From: Thermoplasmata archaeon
GTDB taxonomy: Archaea > Thermoplasmatota > Thermoplasmata > Thermoplasmatales > GCA-001856825
DNA length: 64,000 nucleotides
Reading direction: 5' to 3'
Assembly (NCBI GenBank): GCA_021817415.1
Contig: JAKAUZ010000003.1
Coordinates: 186,001 to 250,000, forward strand
The notes beneath the pieces were generated by a model. The model saw only the letters and a program-made list of their open reading frames with translations, was not told the origin of the DNA and searched no databases. A program made the translations under genes and the position numbers. Of the stretch, positions 1-9,807 are shown in pieces (the stretch's first letter is position 1; the number at the start of each line of letters is the position of its first letter).

Positions 1-128
1 CCTTCCTTCCTGACATCAAGTATGGATAAATTCTGGTCTATCCTGATCTCCTGCTGTCTTGCATCTATCTGAGAAAACCTCTTTCCCTCTATTGATGTAA
101 TTTCCAGATCTTTGATCACGGTACCCAC
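1..128 (-). CDS. N-terminal part of a conserved archaeal hypothetical protein (runs off window edge)
   Basis: Minus-strand reading from GTG at 128 or 119: (VGT)VIKDLEITSIEGKRFSQIDARQQEIRIDQNLSILDVRKE..., open to the window edge; starts just after the queC stop. Confidence 0.45.
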   Translation of the reverse strand, partial: MGTVIKDLEITSIEGKRFSQIDARQQEIRIDQNLSILDVRKE

Positions 129-132
129 AATC

Positions 133-867
133 CTATCTAACTAATTTGTCTTTTCTATTTTTCACATAGAAATCTGGATAATGTTCATAGGGTATTGGGT
201 CTTCAATTCCTGCCTCCATGAAACCCTTCAATCTGAGCTTGCAGGAATCGCAAGTTCCGCAGGCCTTTTCCCCTCCTTTGTAGCAGGACCAAGTGAGTTC
301 CAGTGGAACTTTCAATTCATCTGCGATCCTGACTATATCTGCCTTGGTAAACTTCAATAGAGGAGCCTCGACTTTTATATCTCCTCCCTCCACTCCCACC
401 TTCGTTGCAAGCTTGAACGTCTTGTTGATTGACTCGAAATATTCAGGTCTGCAGTCCGGATAGCCTGAATAATCCAGGTGGTTTGCGCCAATGAATATCC
501 TGTCCGCTTTGATGACCTCAGCAAGTCCAAGTGCAATCGATAGAAGTATAGTATTCCGTGCAGGAACGTAAGTCATTGGAATCTCCTTTCCAATTTGATC
601 GATGGGAGCATCTGGAACTTCAATTTGATCAGTTAAAGCACTCCCTCCAATTGTCCTCAGGTCGAGTTTCATTATCCTGTGTTCCACCTTGTAATAATCT
701 GCGATCTTCCTTGCTGATTCAAGTTCCTTTTTGTGGCGCTGTCCGTAGTCGAATGATAGGGCAGTGACTTCATACCCTTTGCTGAGGACAAGCGCAAGCA
801 TCGTCGAGCTATCCAGTCCTCCTGACAGAAGTGAGACTGCCCTATTTTTTCCAGGATGACTTTGCAT
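133..867 (-). CDS. queC: 7-cyano-7-deazaguanine synthase (QueC)
   Basis: PP-loop SGGLDSS near N-terminus and C-terminal zinc motif SCYKGGEKACGTCDSCKLR. Confidence 0.93.
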   Translation of the reverse strand: MQSHPGKNRAVSLLSGGLDSSTMLALVLSKGYEVTALSFDYGQRHKKELESARKIADYYKVEHRIMKLDLRTIGGSALTDQIEVPDAPIDQIGKEIPMTYVPARNTILLSIALGLAEVIKADRIFIGANHLDYSGYPDCRPEYFESINKTFKLATKVGVEGGDIKVEAPLLKFTKADIVRIADELKVPLELTWSCYKGGEKACGTCDSCKLRLKGFMEAGIEDPIPYEHYPDFYVKNRKDKLVR

Positions 868-1309
868 ATTGCCCCGGTCCCTCGTGAACTTCTATCTCAA
901 CTGCTTGATAATTCCCCACCATTGTTTCCCTGAACCTCTGGAGAATGTAATTGCTCAAACATTCTGCCGTGCTGTCCTTTATCGGGAGGAATCTGCACTC
1001 CTCAATAGGGAACTCGTACTCCTTGTCCCTTACTCCCACTTTCACAGACCGCTCGGTCCTCTCTATTTTCACTGAAGGATTTTCAGTAGGTATGAGGATC
1101 CTGTGATCCAGAAAATCTGCTATTTCCTTAAGGGAGTTCTTGGCAGAGGAGAAGTCAAGAAAGTACGACTTATCACCCAATTCTCCCGCTATCCTTGCAG
1201 AAAGTGAATAATCGTGCCCGTGAATCCTGTCACACTTCCAGTCCCCAGGAATAAAATGAGCGCAGGAGAATCTTATGTTTGAAAAGTTCCCGTCAATATA
1301 TATTTCCAT
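842..1309 (-). CDS. queD: 6-pyruvoyl tetrahydropterin synthase / QueD-like protein
   Basis: CAHFIPGDWKCDRIHGHDYSL motif, C-terminal HEGPGQYA; overlaps queC by 26 bp. Confidence 0.85.
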   Translation of the reverse strand: MEIYIDGNFSNIRFSCAHFIPGDWKCDRIHGHDYSLSARIAGELGDKSYFLDFSSAKNSLKEIADFLDHRILIPTENPSVKIERTERSVKVGVRDKEYEFPIEECRFLPIKDSTAECLSNYILQRFRETMVGNYQAVEIEVHEGPGQYAKSSWKK

Positions 1310-1381
1310 AAACCGGTATATGGGAATCTGGTATATTTTTTATTGAGGAAAGGGTTATTAATAATAAGTAAATAATGAAAT

Positions 1382-1723
1382 ATGACTAAGGTTCTGTATC
1401 TCGTTCTTAGTGGAGAAGATTCTCCACAGAAGTTCGATCTTGCAATTATCAGCGGTTTGAGGTCTATAGAAAATAAGAGATTCGAGGATCTCAAGCTACT
1501 CTTCTTCGGTCCAAGTGAAAATATGCTCGCAAAGGCAAAAGGAGAGAGGGCAGAGAATATAAAGAAGTTAATTGAGATGAAAGCGGTTGATTCGGCATGC
1601 GTTGCCGTGGCCAAAAATAATGGAATAGAAAATGATCTAAAATTATTGGGGGTCAGTCAGGAGCCATACGGTGCGAGGCTTGCTCACTTTCTCTCTGAAG
1701 GTTACGCTGTTGTCACTTTCTGA
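1382..1723 (+). CDS. DsrE-family-like small protein
   Basis: 113 aa, VLYLVLSGEDSP...GVSQEPYGARLAHFLSEGYAVVTF; overall DsrE/DsrF-like pattern. Confidence 0.55.
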   Translation: MTKVLYLVLSGEDSPQKFDLAIISGLRSIENKRFEDLKLLFFGPSENMLAKAKGERAENIKKLIEMKAVDSACVAVAKNNGIENDLKLLGVSQEPYGARLAHFLSEGYAVVTF

Positions 1724-1744
1724 GCCGCATGGGGAAGCGAATGC

Positions 1745-3397
1745 TCAGGAAGTGAGAGTTGCACCAAAAATGGACGGATGGTCTGTGTCGCCAATCGGAG
1801 GAATGAGCAGTATAGCCCGGTTCTTCGGTAGATACTGTTCATATCCTTTGAATGTCACAAATATCACGTCCGGGCCATAGAAATCAGATTTCTCCCTTAT
1901 TCTTGATGGTTTCCTTATGTCAGAATATTCGCATTCCACAGCTATCTTCTTGCCATCATTCATCAAGACCAGATCAGGTTTTCTTTCATTGATTTCCACA
2001 TTTTCAAACACCTCCAGCCCCTCACTCTTGAAATAGAAATAAGCCCGTGTAACAAGATACCGGTGATATATGGATTCCGATCCCCTTGCAGTTCTCGACC
2101 CGATCTTTTTCAGATACTCTTCTGTTGGAATGATCTTTCCATCAACCAAGGTTGCAAGATTGTTGGAAATCAGTATGTGGGAAAAGTAAGGGTCGAATTG
2201 GTTGGGAATTTGTACATTATCCCGGTCATCGAAATCGTAGAACGAACTATCAACCTCATATTTCCTTTCTGCCGCATGCCTCATTGCAATTCCATTGAAA
2301 TGGTTGCTCTCCCTTGGTATTAGTGCAACGAACTCATGAAATCCGGGATTCTTGAATGAGAGTCCGTAACTCCTGAATGCCTTCTCATCATCCGGAGAGA
2401 GCTGGAAAAGGAAGAAATTGTGAACATTTGTTTTCAACGCTTCCCTGATTGGAATTGGTAGATTGGAAAGAGATTGAGTCGCCGCAGTTAACCAGAGTCC
2501 AAATTTTCTGCCCTCGTTTATGAACTTCTGTGAAATGAAGGGAGAAATCGTCTGGAATTCATCTATCACGAGGACAGTATTGCGCATCCTGCCAAGGAGT
2601 ATGTTGTTCCAAATTTTGTAAAGCATCATTATTGCAAATGGTCTTGATATTGCTGATGATGAGTGTTCTGCTGAAAGGTCAACATAGAGCGTCCCCTTGA
2701 ATTTTGATATGTCGTAATAGTCGCTTCTGGAGGAGAATATTTTCTTTGAAGCGTCGCTCGAGACCAGTGGCAGTATCTTGTTCATCGAAGAGGAGATGAA
2801 GTCGTATCCCTGATTGAAAATGGTGTAGAATTGCGACCTGTCCTGTTGTTCCAGCGAAGATGCAAAGTCCTTCCTTGCATAGTAATTCATCAGAAGCTCA
2901 AGCATGTCAGTAATCGTTGGCATCACCCTGTATTTCTGGAGAAGTCTGGGAAGGATTGTGAATACCGTCTCAATCCTTGGTCCCCATGTACCATGGGAGA
3001 AGGTTTCCTCATTGGAGAATATGTCCTTTAGGGTAAAGATCACGAGGTCTTCATTTATGGTCTTCTCTGTCTCATTCTTATAAGGAAGTATTCCCATCAG
3101 GTTGAATTTCAGGAAACCCACTCCGTTCAAAAAAAGTGGTGAGAGAGAAATGATGGACGAATCATCACCTCCATATTTCCACAGCTCACCGTGTGAATCA
3201 AAAACTATCACATTCTTGCCTGCATCCCTGTAGACATCTATGAGCTGTGCGAGAAGGTTTGATTTTCCGGAGCCGGTCTTCCCAAGCACCAAGGAATGGC
3301 TCTCCAGGAATTCTTCTGGGAAGCTGATTGTCTTGCCGCTCAATGGGAACCTGAAACCATCTTTATAGGGCCAGTAATCCATTGTCCTTCCCTCCAA
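1745..3397 (-). CDS. HerA/FtsK-superfamily ATPase (DUF87-like) with nuclease-like C-terminal extension
   Basis: Walker A LGKTGSGKSN, Walker B TVLVIDEFQ, C-terminal KPDLVLMNDGKKIAVECEY resembling a PD-(D/E)XK core. Confidence 0.8.
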   Translation of the reverse strand: MEGRTMDYWPYKDGFRFPLSGKTISFPEEFLESHSLVLGKTGSGKSNLLAQLIDVYRDAGKNVIVFDSHGELWKYGGDDSSIISLSPLFLNGVGFLKFNLMGILPYKNETEKTINEDLVIFTLKDIFSNEETFSHGTWGPRIETVFTILPRLLQKYRVMPTITDMLELLMNYYARKDFASSLEQQDRSQFYTIFNQGYDFISSSMNKILPLVSSDASKKIFSSRSDYYDISKFKGTLYVDLSAEHSSSAISRPFAIMMLYKIWNNILLGRMRNTVLVIDEFQTISPFISQKFINEGRKFGLWLTAATQSLSNLPIPIREALKTNVHNFFLFQLSPDDEKAFRSYGLSFKNPGFHEFVALIPRESNHFNGIAMRHAAERKYEVDSSFYDFDDRDNVQIPNQFDPYFSHILISNNLATLVDGKIIPTEEYLKKIGSRTARGSESIYHRYLVTRAYFYFKSEGLEVFENVEINERKPDLVLMNDGKKIAVECEYSDIRKPSRIREKSDFYGPDVIFVTFKGYEQYLPKNRAILLIPPIGDTDHPSIFGATLTS

Positions 3398-3920
3398 TCA
3401 CAAATGACATTGCCTCCCCATCCGTCGCAATTATCCTGTGCCCCCTTCCAAAAGATAGCATCTGTTTCCCGTCCCTTGATGAATAAGACCTCGCAAGGAA
3501 TGGCACGTGTATCTTGAAGGCATGTAGCGACATTCTGTATTTTCCTCCTAGTGCAATGCGCTGGTGCGGAAATACTGGAAGGTATCTCTCTGTCTCTACA
3601 GTTATGACATCTCCCAATACAGTCATCATCGACGTCTCGATCAAAAAAGGGAAAAAAGAAAAAAAATAAAATTTGGGGGGATTCAAAAGAAAGACATTTT
3701 CCTGCCTGCTGGGGAAGTGTACTGCTGTCCCAGTTTCTGAGTCCAGTTCGTTCTTCAGGTAATCTTCAACATTCCTCTCGCTGTCCTTCAGTGATACCGT
3801 TATAGTCAGAAATCCACTGTTCCTGATTGCTATCCTGGATTCCCTTCCAACCAGAAGAAATGTCAGAAGACGTGAAAGATGTTCCCTGTTCCTGGGGAAG
3901 ACGTCAACAAGTCTATCCAT
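3363..3920 (-). CDS. Hypothetical protein, overlaps and precedes the HerA-like gene
   Basis: 185 aa ORF overlapping the HerA-like start by 35 bp; contains a homopolymer-encoded FYFFSFFPF segment. Confidence 0.55.
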   Translation of the reverse strand: MDRLVDVFPRNREHLSRLLTFLLVGRESRIAIRNSGFLTITVSLKDSERNVEDYLKNELDSETGTAVHFPSRQENVFLLNPPKFYFFSFFPFLIETSMMTVLGDVITVETERYLPVFPHQRIALGGKYRMSLHAFKIHVPFLARSYSSRDGKQMLSFGRGHRIIATDGEAMSFVIGGKDNGLLAL

Positions 3921-4392
3921 CCAGATTCACTCCTGAAGTGCGTTTTCCAGTGTGCCGAAAAGTACCAGAGCTTCCTCCTCGCGCAGGGGAATATTTAAAG
4001 TCCTTCCCGAAAAATCGTACCGAATGCAATACTCAAATTCCCCATCCAAAAAACTTTTATACAATCTTTTCTCTACTATCATTGCAATCACCATTTTTTT
4101 ATTTCATTTTATCCGACAGAATTTTTCATAAAGCCCAGTCAAAGCAAAATTACGCGGTAGAAATCCATTCACAGTTTGAAAGTCCTGTAGAAAAATCACT
4201 CTACTCCAACACAGGCATTACGCACTGTTTTTGTCTGAATACTCAGTATCTGTCGTATAAAATGAAACAATTCTTGAAATAGAAACTTATACTTAAGTTT
4301 ATTCCATATTTAGGTCGAGTGTCAGTTTTCGTCAGCTTCAGTGCAACCCAAATTTAACAAATAGAATTATATAATCAATATTTAATACGTCC

Positions 4393-5007
4393 ATGATAAA
4401 AATGCCCGGGGAACGTGTGGAGAAAGACTGGCTTTCAAGACTTGAAGATGAATTGGGGAAGAAGGAGAAGCAGGTCCTGAAGGACAGCTCAATGACAACA
4501 GGAAAGAAATCAGAACTTAACCAGAAGATACTGACCGATTTATGGCTGACTTGGGTAAGATTCAACAAACAGGATATACATTTCACAATTGATCCCCCTC
4601 CAAATAAATGGCTGGAATTCACTTCATACCCAGATAAATTCACTCTCAGGAATGATTTCTTCTTTGAGACTGTCAACAATATAACATTCAGAGATACTGC
4701 AAAGGAAATAGAGAGGCTTGGAGATTCGTTGAAGATAGTTTATAAGAAGGAAGAAACAGAGAGCATCAACGTGATTTTCGAATATTCAGAAGGAGAGAAA
4801 TATGACAGGTATACAGGCTGGCACAGGTATTTTACGCAGTACATCCTCTACGAATCACCGCTCAAAGAAGTGAAGTTGGAGGAGATCGAGAATATTTTTC
4901 TTTCAGTAATGGCAAAATGGTATGAGAGTCAACTGAGAAGGGACAGAGAAGTCATACTCAAGGAGATAAAGGAGAACTATAAGAAAGGTGAAACATTTAT
5001 TGAATGA
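4393..5007 (+). CDS. Hypothetical protein
   Basis: 204 aa charged, soluble ORF overlapping the downstream AlaX start by 20 bp. Confidence 0.6.
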   Translation: MIKMPGERVEKDWLSRLEDELGKKEKQVLKDSSMTTGKKSELNQKILTDLWLTWVRFNKQDIHFTIDPPPNKWLEFTSYPDKFTLRNDFFFETVNNITFRDTAKEIERLGDSLKIVYKKEETESINVIFEYSEGEKYDRYTGWHRYFTQYILYESPLKEVKLEEIENIFLSVMAKWYESQLRRDREVILKEIKENYKKGETFIE

Positions 5008-5677
5008 GGCCACTCAGCTCCTCTACCTGGAAGGTATAGATGGATCGTACATAAAGGAGGTAGAGGTAAATGTTGTCGGATATGAAAGTGGGGGATACAT
5101 CTTAGACAAAACAATGATGCACTATGAAGGGGGAGGACAGCCGGGAGACAAGGGATACCTTCTAACAGCAGAAAAAAAGGCGACAGTATTCAACGTGAAA
5201 AAGAAAGGGAGCAAAGTTCTGCATCTATCCACTGATGGTAACATGTCTGGCAGGGCTAAATTAGTGGTGAATTGGGAAAGAAGGTACAAAATAATGAAGA
5301 TGCACACCCTCCAGCACGCAATTTCAGCTTTCATATTCAAGGAGGGGTCGATGACGATGAAATCGGAGGTATTTCCAGGCAGCGGTTTTATTGAAGTTGA
5401 CAGGCCCCTGCGAAAGATTCCTGAGGGTGCATACAGTATCGCTACTGAAAAAAGGAATGTGTCCAGGAGGTTCATAGATAGGAAGGATCTCAACCCAGAG
5501 ACGCTGAAGAGATGCAACCTGGAGAAGCTGCCAAAATCTGTGGACAGGATATCTATAGTGGAGATTGAAGGGATGGACATATGTGCCTGCGCCGGCACAC
5601 ATCTGAGGAATACGGGCGAAATCGGGGAATACTGGATCAGGAACACGGGAAGAATAATAGAATTCGGTTTAATCTGA
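4988..5677 (+). CDS. AlaX-like alanyl-tRNA trans-editing protein
   Basis: MMHYEGGGQPGDKG, HTLQHAISAFIF, CACAGTHLRNTGEIG motifs of the AlaRS editing domain family. Confidence 0.88.
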   Translation: MKHLLNEATQLLYLEGIDGSYIKEVEVNVVGYESGGYILDKTMMHYEGGGQPGDKGYLLTAEKKATVFNVKKKGSKVLHLSTDGNMSGRAKLVVNWERRYKIMKMHTLQHAISAFIFKEGSMTMKSEVFPGSGFIEVDRPLRKIPEGAYSIATEKRNVSRRFIDRKDLNPETLKRCNLEKLPKSVDRISIVEIEGMDICACAGTHLRNTGEIGEYWIRNTGRIIEFGLI

Positions 5678-6014
5678 CAAAATTCCATGACTGGCTCATA
5701 GGTTGCTCTTAAGCCACCATAATTCATTTGGCAAAGGTCTCTCGGTTATCAAGTCCTTCATTTGGGCGCTTCTATGCATAGGTACACATTATTGCAGGCG
5801 GATTTCTTTTTCATTGCAACAGACAACAGTTTTTTTTCTTCCGTTGCTTTCCAGTTACTGAATTCGCAGATACAGTATTTGGAATTCAACCCTGAAATCA
5901 TAGCGGTTTCTCAAACAAGATGGAATCGAGAAAAACGACTGAGGCGAGCCGCAGGACCAACTGTCAGCATATAAATTGCAAAAAGGATATTAATTGGGTA
6001 TCCATAAATAAAAG

Positions 6015-9000
6015 ATGAGATTTACCGTGCCGTTCCTTGCATTGGTCCTTTTATTGTCGACGTTTGCTTTTTATGGGATATCAGGTACCCCCGTATCTTC
6101 TTCCGGTCAAATCAGTATGCAGGGACACTTTCAATCAAGGTCTCCAGGTTTTGTATATGAGACCCTTGCACTGAATAACCACACTTTGCTGCATGGAAAT
6201 TACATAAGGGATTATGAAGGGGAGGGACCCTGGGCAATATTTTACGATAATTTCAGCGGGGATGTTTACGTCTCTTATTCAAACTCCGGAAACCTTTCAG
6301 TTTTTAATGGTACCACGCTGCAATTCATAGAAAACATCTCCCTCAATGGCACATCTTTTGAATTCCAGACAGATCCAAAGAGCGGTGATCTTCTTGTCTA
6401 TTCCACCAATGGTTCTGGAATATACTTCATAGATCCATCCAACGTAATTACAAGGTACAACCCGTCTCTTTCAGCAATAAGGATTGCAGTAGACCCCAAT
6501 CTCGACTTCCTGTATCTTATGGAGTGGGATGGATCGGTTGAAATCGTTTATGAACCAAATCTGGAACCCATTAAGACACTGAACCTTTTTGGGGCAGACA
6601 TAGTTTACAACCCTCTGAATGGCGAAGTCTACGTCTTGAACATAAATGGGACCAATTCAAATCTGTTAATAATCGATGGACTGACTGTTGTAAATACCGT
6701 CGGGCTTGGTCCATTTGGGATAGAGATGAAACTTGATTTGACAAGCAATGTTCTGATTGTCACGGGAGATGGGGCAATTTCAGAATACAATGCATCAACT
6801 GGACAGGAAATCCGCTCTATTGGAATTCAATTTTATGGAATTGGTTTTTCGACTCTTTATTGCAGCGGGAACGGCTACCTTTATGCAATCAGTCATACCA
6901 TTGGGCAGGTGCGTGTATTTGACCTGAACGGAAATTACATTACGGGGATGAATGTTGGTCCGTGGCCCTCACCTACCTCAGAAGGCTCTGCGTATGACGG
7001 TGCAATTAGTTCTGTTCTCCTGGTCAACCGGGGCTCTGACACTATGACAATAATTCCCCTAACGATCTATGAGGTTCAATTTAACGAAAACTATCTTGAA
7101 ACAGGGACCGACTGGGGTGTCACCATAGGCAACCTGACCGAAGAATCCAATGGAAGTTCTATCGCCTTCATCCTTCCAAATGGGACTTACCATTACAGGA
7201 TCACTTATCCTTCTACCTACACTCTCTATAATCCTGAAGGTAATCTGACAGTGAACGGGAACGTTATCATTGAAAACCTCAATTTCAACAGTCCCTTGAA
7301 TCTTTCACTAATCAGGATATATTCAGTTGGCCTGCCACTGGGCCAGAAATGGACTGTGAGGATAGGGAATATTTCGCTGAGTCAGTACAATACCGCACTT
7401 GCCGGAAATTTTTACTATGAGTACATAGCATTTTACATTCAAAACGGAATCTACAATTATTCTATTTCTTCTCCAGGTTACAGGGTTGTTTCTCCATATG
7501 CGACGGACTGGGAGTGGTCCATTTATTCAAATCCATTCCAGCCAGATTTCCCTCAACTGACGAACCTCTCTTCGACCGGTACCATTAACACATTCAATTC
7601 ATCGCAATTTGCTGCTTATTTCAAGATAGCAAAGTATGACGTAATTTTCTCTGAGAACGGTCTTGCAAATGGTACTTATTGGAGCATAGACCTGAATGGC
7701 AATGTGCAAGGCACCAATGGGGAAAACATAACGTACAGCCTTCCGAACGGAACATATTCCTTTAATATAAGCACTATGGGGACGATCTCTCCTTCATTTT
7801 CGGCTTATTATGGCGTGAATGGCTATAATGCAAGCATTTCAGGAGGTACGATTAATATAAATTCTACAGGCGAAAAAATGATCGTGAACTTTACCCGCAA
7901 CCTATCAATGAGATATGCAAATTTCACTTTCATAAACTATCCTACAGATTATCTTAAAATAATCCAGATAGGGAACATTTCAGAATACACCGTATTTGGC
8001 CAGAATATTTCGTTCCTCCTCAAAAGGGGGGAATATACTGGCAGGATTATGTCCCCCTTCGAGAATAATATGCTTTATCCCTGGTTGGGGGGAATCTATG
8101 TCAGGGAATACGCGACTGACGTTAATTTCTCCCTGCAGAACAATTACAGTACTTCAGTCGCCATCAAGATACCGAAGGGGTACTATCTTACGACATTCAG
8201 GACAAATGAGACTCCTCACATGTCATCTCCTTTTATCTGGATAGGGAAGGGGAATAATTTTACAGGTATGTTCCTATCTCAGAACTCAACAGTCTATGCA
8301 TATCTGACAAATGGAACATACCAGTTCCTATCACTGCTTATATATTCCAATTTCACATTCTCGATTTCACCTATTTCATCACCTTATTTCTATGGGTGGT
8401 ATGGAGGTTATATTGCGAAAACATTTCCAAGATATCTGCCATCAAATGGAACGTTCAGCGTCAGTGGACAAAACAGTACTGTTTTCCTGAATTTCGAAAA
8501 AGAATATCTTGTAACAGTGAGGGTCAATGGCATATCGCAGGGACAGGGATTCACTCTCATATTCAATGGTCAGAAATTTGAGTCGACAAATGGAAGTGTT
8601 ACGCTTCTAGAGCCGAATGGTACGTACAATTACACCATAAAAATAAATGGAGTGGGGGATCATTACGTCCTGGAAAATGGCAGTGGCTCAATATCTGTCA
8701 ACGGTTCAGATTATGCCCTGGAAGTTGACGAAATTCCACTGCATGAGGTGACATTCGACATCACTGGTTCCGTGAGGTTCCCGGTCACTATTGTTGTCAA
8801 CGGGATCGAGTACAATGCTACGGGAACTCTTTCTCTCTATCTAAGGGACGGCACATACAGTTACAGAATAATCACTGTTCCAGGGTTAAAAACAGTCAAT
8901 GGCAGTGGTACCTTCACCGTGAATAACGCGTCCGTGATTCTGACAATAGCAATAGAAAAATCATCTCCTCCTCAAAACTATAATTCGTTTTACCTAGTCA

Positions 9001-9074
9001 CAGGTAGTGTACTGGTTTTGCTTGCAGTGGTGGCTGGTTGGGAGGCGGAACGTAGGAGAACCAAGAAAAAATAA
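6015..9074 (+). CDS. Large surface protein: N-terminal signal, beta-propeller-like region, repeated extracellular beta domains, C-terminal TM anchor
   Basis: Signal-like N-terminus MRFTVPFLALVLLLSTFAFYG; repeated 'hydrophobic-x-F-x-E-x-G-L...W-x-V-x-I-G-N ... PNGTYxY' units; TM FYLVTGSVLVLLAVVAGW then RRRTKKK. Confidence 0.8.
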   Translation: MRFTVPFLALVLLLSTFAFYGISGTPVSSSGQISMQGHFQSRSPGFVYETLALNNHTLLHGNYIRDYEGEGPWAIFYDNFSGDVYVSYSNSGNLSVFNGTTLQFIENISLNGTSFEFQTDPKSGDLLVYSTNGSGIYFIDPSNVITRYNPSLSAIRIAVDPNLDFLYLMEWDGSVEIVYEPNLEPIKTLNLFGADIVYNPLNGEVYVLNINGTNSNLLIIDGLTVVNTVGLGPFGIEMKLDLTSNVLIVTGDGAISEYNASTGQEIRSIGIQFYGIGFSTLYCSGNGYLYAISHTIGQVRVFDLNGNYITGMNVGPWPSPTSEGSAYDGAISSVLLVNRGSDTMTIIPLTIYEVQFNENYLETGTDWGVTIGNLTEESNGSSIAFILPNGTYHYRITYPSTYTLYNPEGNLTVNGNVIIENLNFNSPLNLSLIRIYSVGLPLGQKWTVRIGNISLSQYNTALAGNFYYEYIAFYIQNGIYNYSISSPGYRVVSPYATDWEWSIYSNPFQPDFPQLTNLSSTGTINTFNSSQFAAYFKIAKYDVIFSENGLANGTYWSIDLNGNVQGTNGENITYSLPNGTYSFNISTMGTISPSFSAYYGVNGYNASISGGTININSTGEKMIVNFTRNLSMRYANFTFINYPTDYLKIIQIGNISEYTVFGQNISFLLKRGEYTGRIMSPFENNMLYPWLGGIYVREYATDVNFSLQNNYSTSVAIKIPKGYYLTTFRTNETPHMSSPFIWIGKGNNFTGMFLSQNSTVYAYLTNGTYQFLSLLIYSNFTFSISPISSPYFYGWYGGYIAKTFPRYLPSNGTFSVSGQNSTVFLNFEKEYLVTVRVNGISQGQGFTLIFNGQKFESTNGSVTLLEPNGTYNYTIKINGVGDHYVLENGSGSISVNGSDYALEVDEIPLHEVTFDITGSVRFPVTIVVNGIEYNATGTLSLYLRDGTYSYRIITVPGLKTVNGSGTFTVNNASVILTIAIEKSSPPQNYNSFYLVTGSVLVLLAVVAGWEAERRRTKKK

Positions 9075-9184
9075 GAAGGCAAGGCAATAAAAAGCACCAA
9101 TTTTCATTTGTGGTCACTCATATGACCAGATGATTGGCCTCCTCGTTCCAAGAATAGGGGCAACCTTATCCCAATTGGCAACTA

Positions 9185-9718
9185 TTGAATAACAGAATGA
9201 AATCAATAGTAAGAAATATGCAGCACAGATGGGTTGTATTCATGGACTTGGATGGGACAGTCTGGGATCATCTTGATGTATCAATAACCGATCCACCTTA
9301 CAGGAAAATTTCCAATGATAGCATAGAGGATGAAAAGGGGGTCAGACTGTCACTTTTGCCAGGAGCAGTCGATTTCGTGGACTGGGTGAGACTGAACGGA
9401 GGCATAATATCAACGTGCAGTTGGAATATCTACGATAAGGCAATGGGTGCACTGGTTGCTTTTGATATAGCAAATAAATTTGACTACCACAAAATATCCA
9501 TGAGTCCCAGGAAAGACCTTGCGATGGAGGAAATTATACGCCAGCTTAACGGAAAAGGAGTAAGAATAGAAAATAACCTGATTTTTTATTTAGATGACAG
9601 GGACATTCACATGAAGGAGATAGCTGCAAGATTTCCAGGTCTGACGTTCTTCCATATGTGGAAAAAAGTCCGTAGTTTTGAGGAAGTGAAGAAAAAAATT
9701 TCTGAAAGTATCAATTAA
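9185..9718 (+). CDS. HAD-superfamily phosphatase, magnesium-dependent phosphatase-1-like
   Basis: VVFMDLDGTVWDH motif I; DDRDIHMKEIA late acidic motif. Confidence 0.75.
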   Translation: MNNRMKSIVRNMQHRWVVFMDLDGTVWDHLDVSITDPPYRKISNDSIEDEKGVRLSLLPGAVDFVDWVRLNGGIISTCSWNIYDKAMGALVAFDIANKFDYHKISMSPRKDLAMEEIIRQLNGKGVRIENNLIFYLDDRDIHMKEIAARFPGLTFFHMWKKVRSFEEVKKKISESIN

Positions 9719-9807
9719 AGTAAAACGATATCTCAATTTTCCCCCTTGCTTCTAAAACATTTTAGCGTGATAAAAGGAACGTTTATTTAGAGATATCCTA
9801 TAATTAC

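Noticed and set aside
3827-4282. 151-aa plus-strand ORF
   Set aside because: Antisense overlap with the HerA-partner gene and continues into AT-rich intergenic sequence; composition not protein-like.
5122-5727. 201-aa minus-strand ORF
   Set aside because: Antisense to the well-supported AlaX-like gene; a shadow ORF.
9111-9128. TGGTCA(6)TGACCA inverted repeat downstream of the surface protein gene
   Set aside because: Only 6-bp arms in a short intergenic region; may be a terminator or operator but cannot be distinguished from chance.
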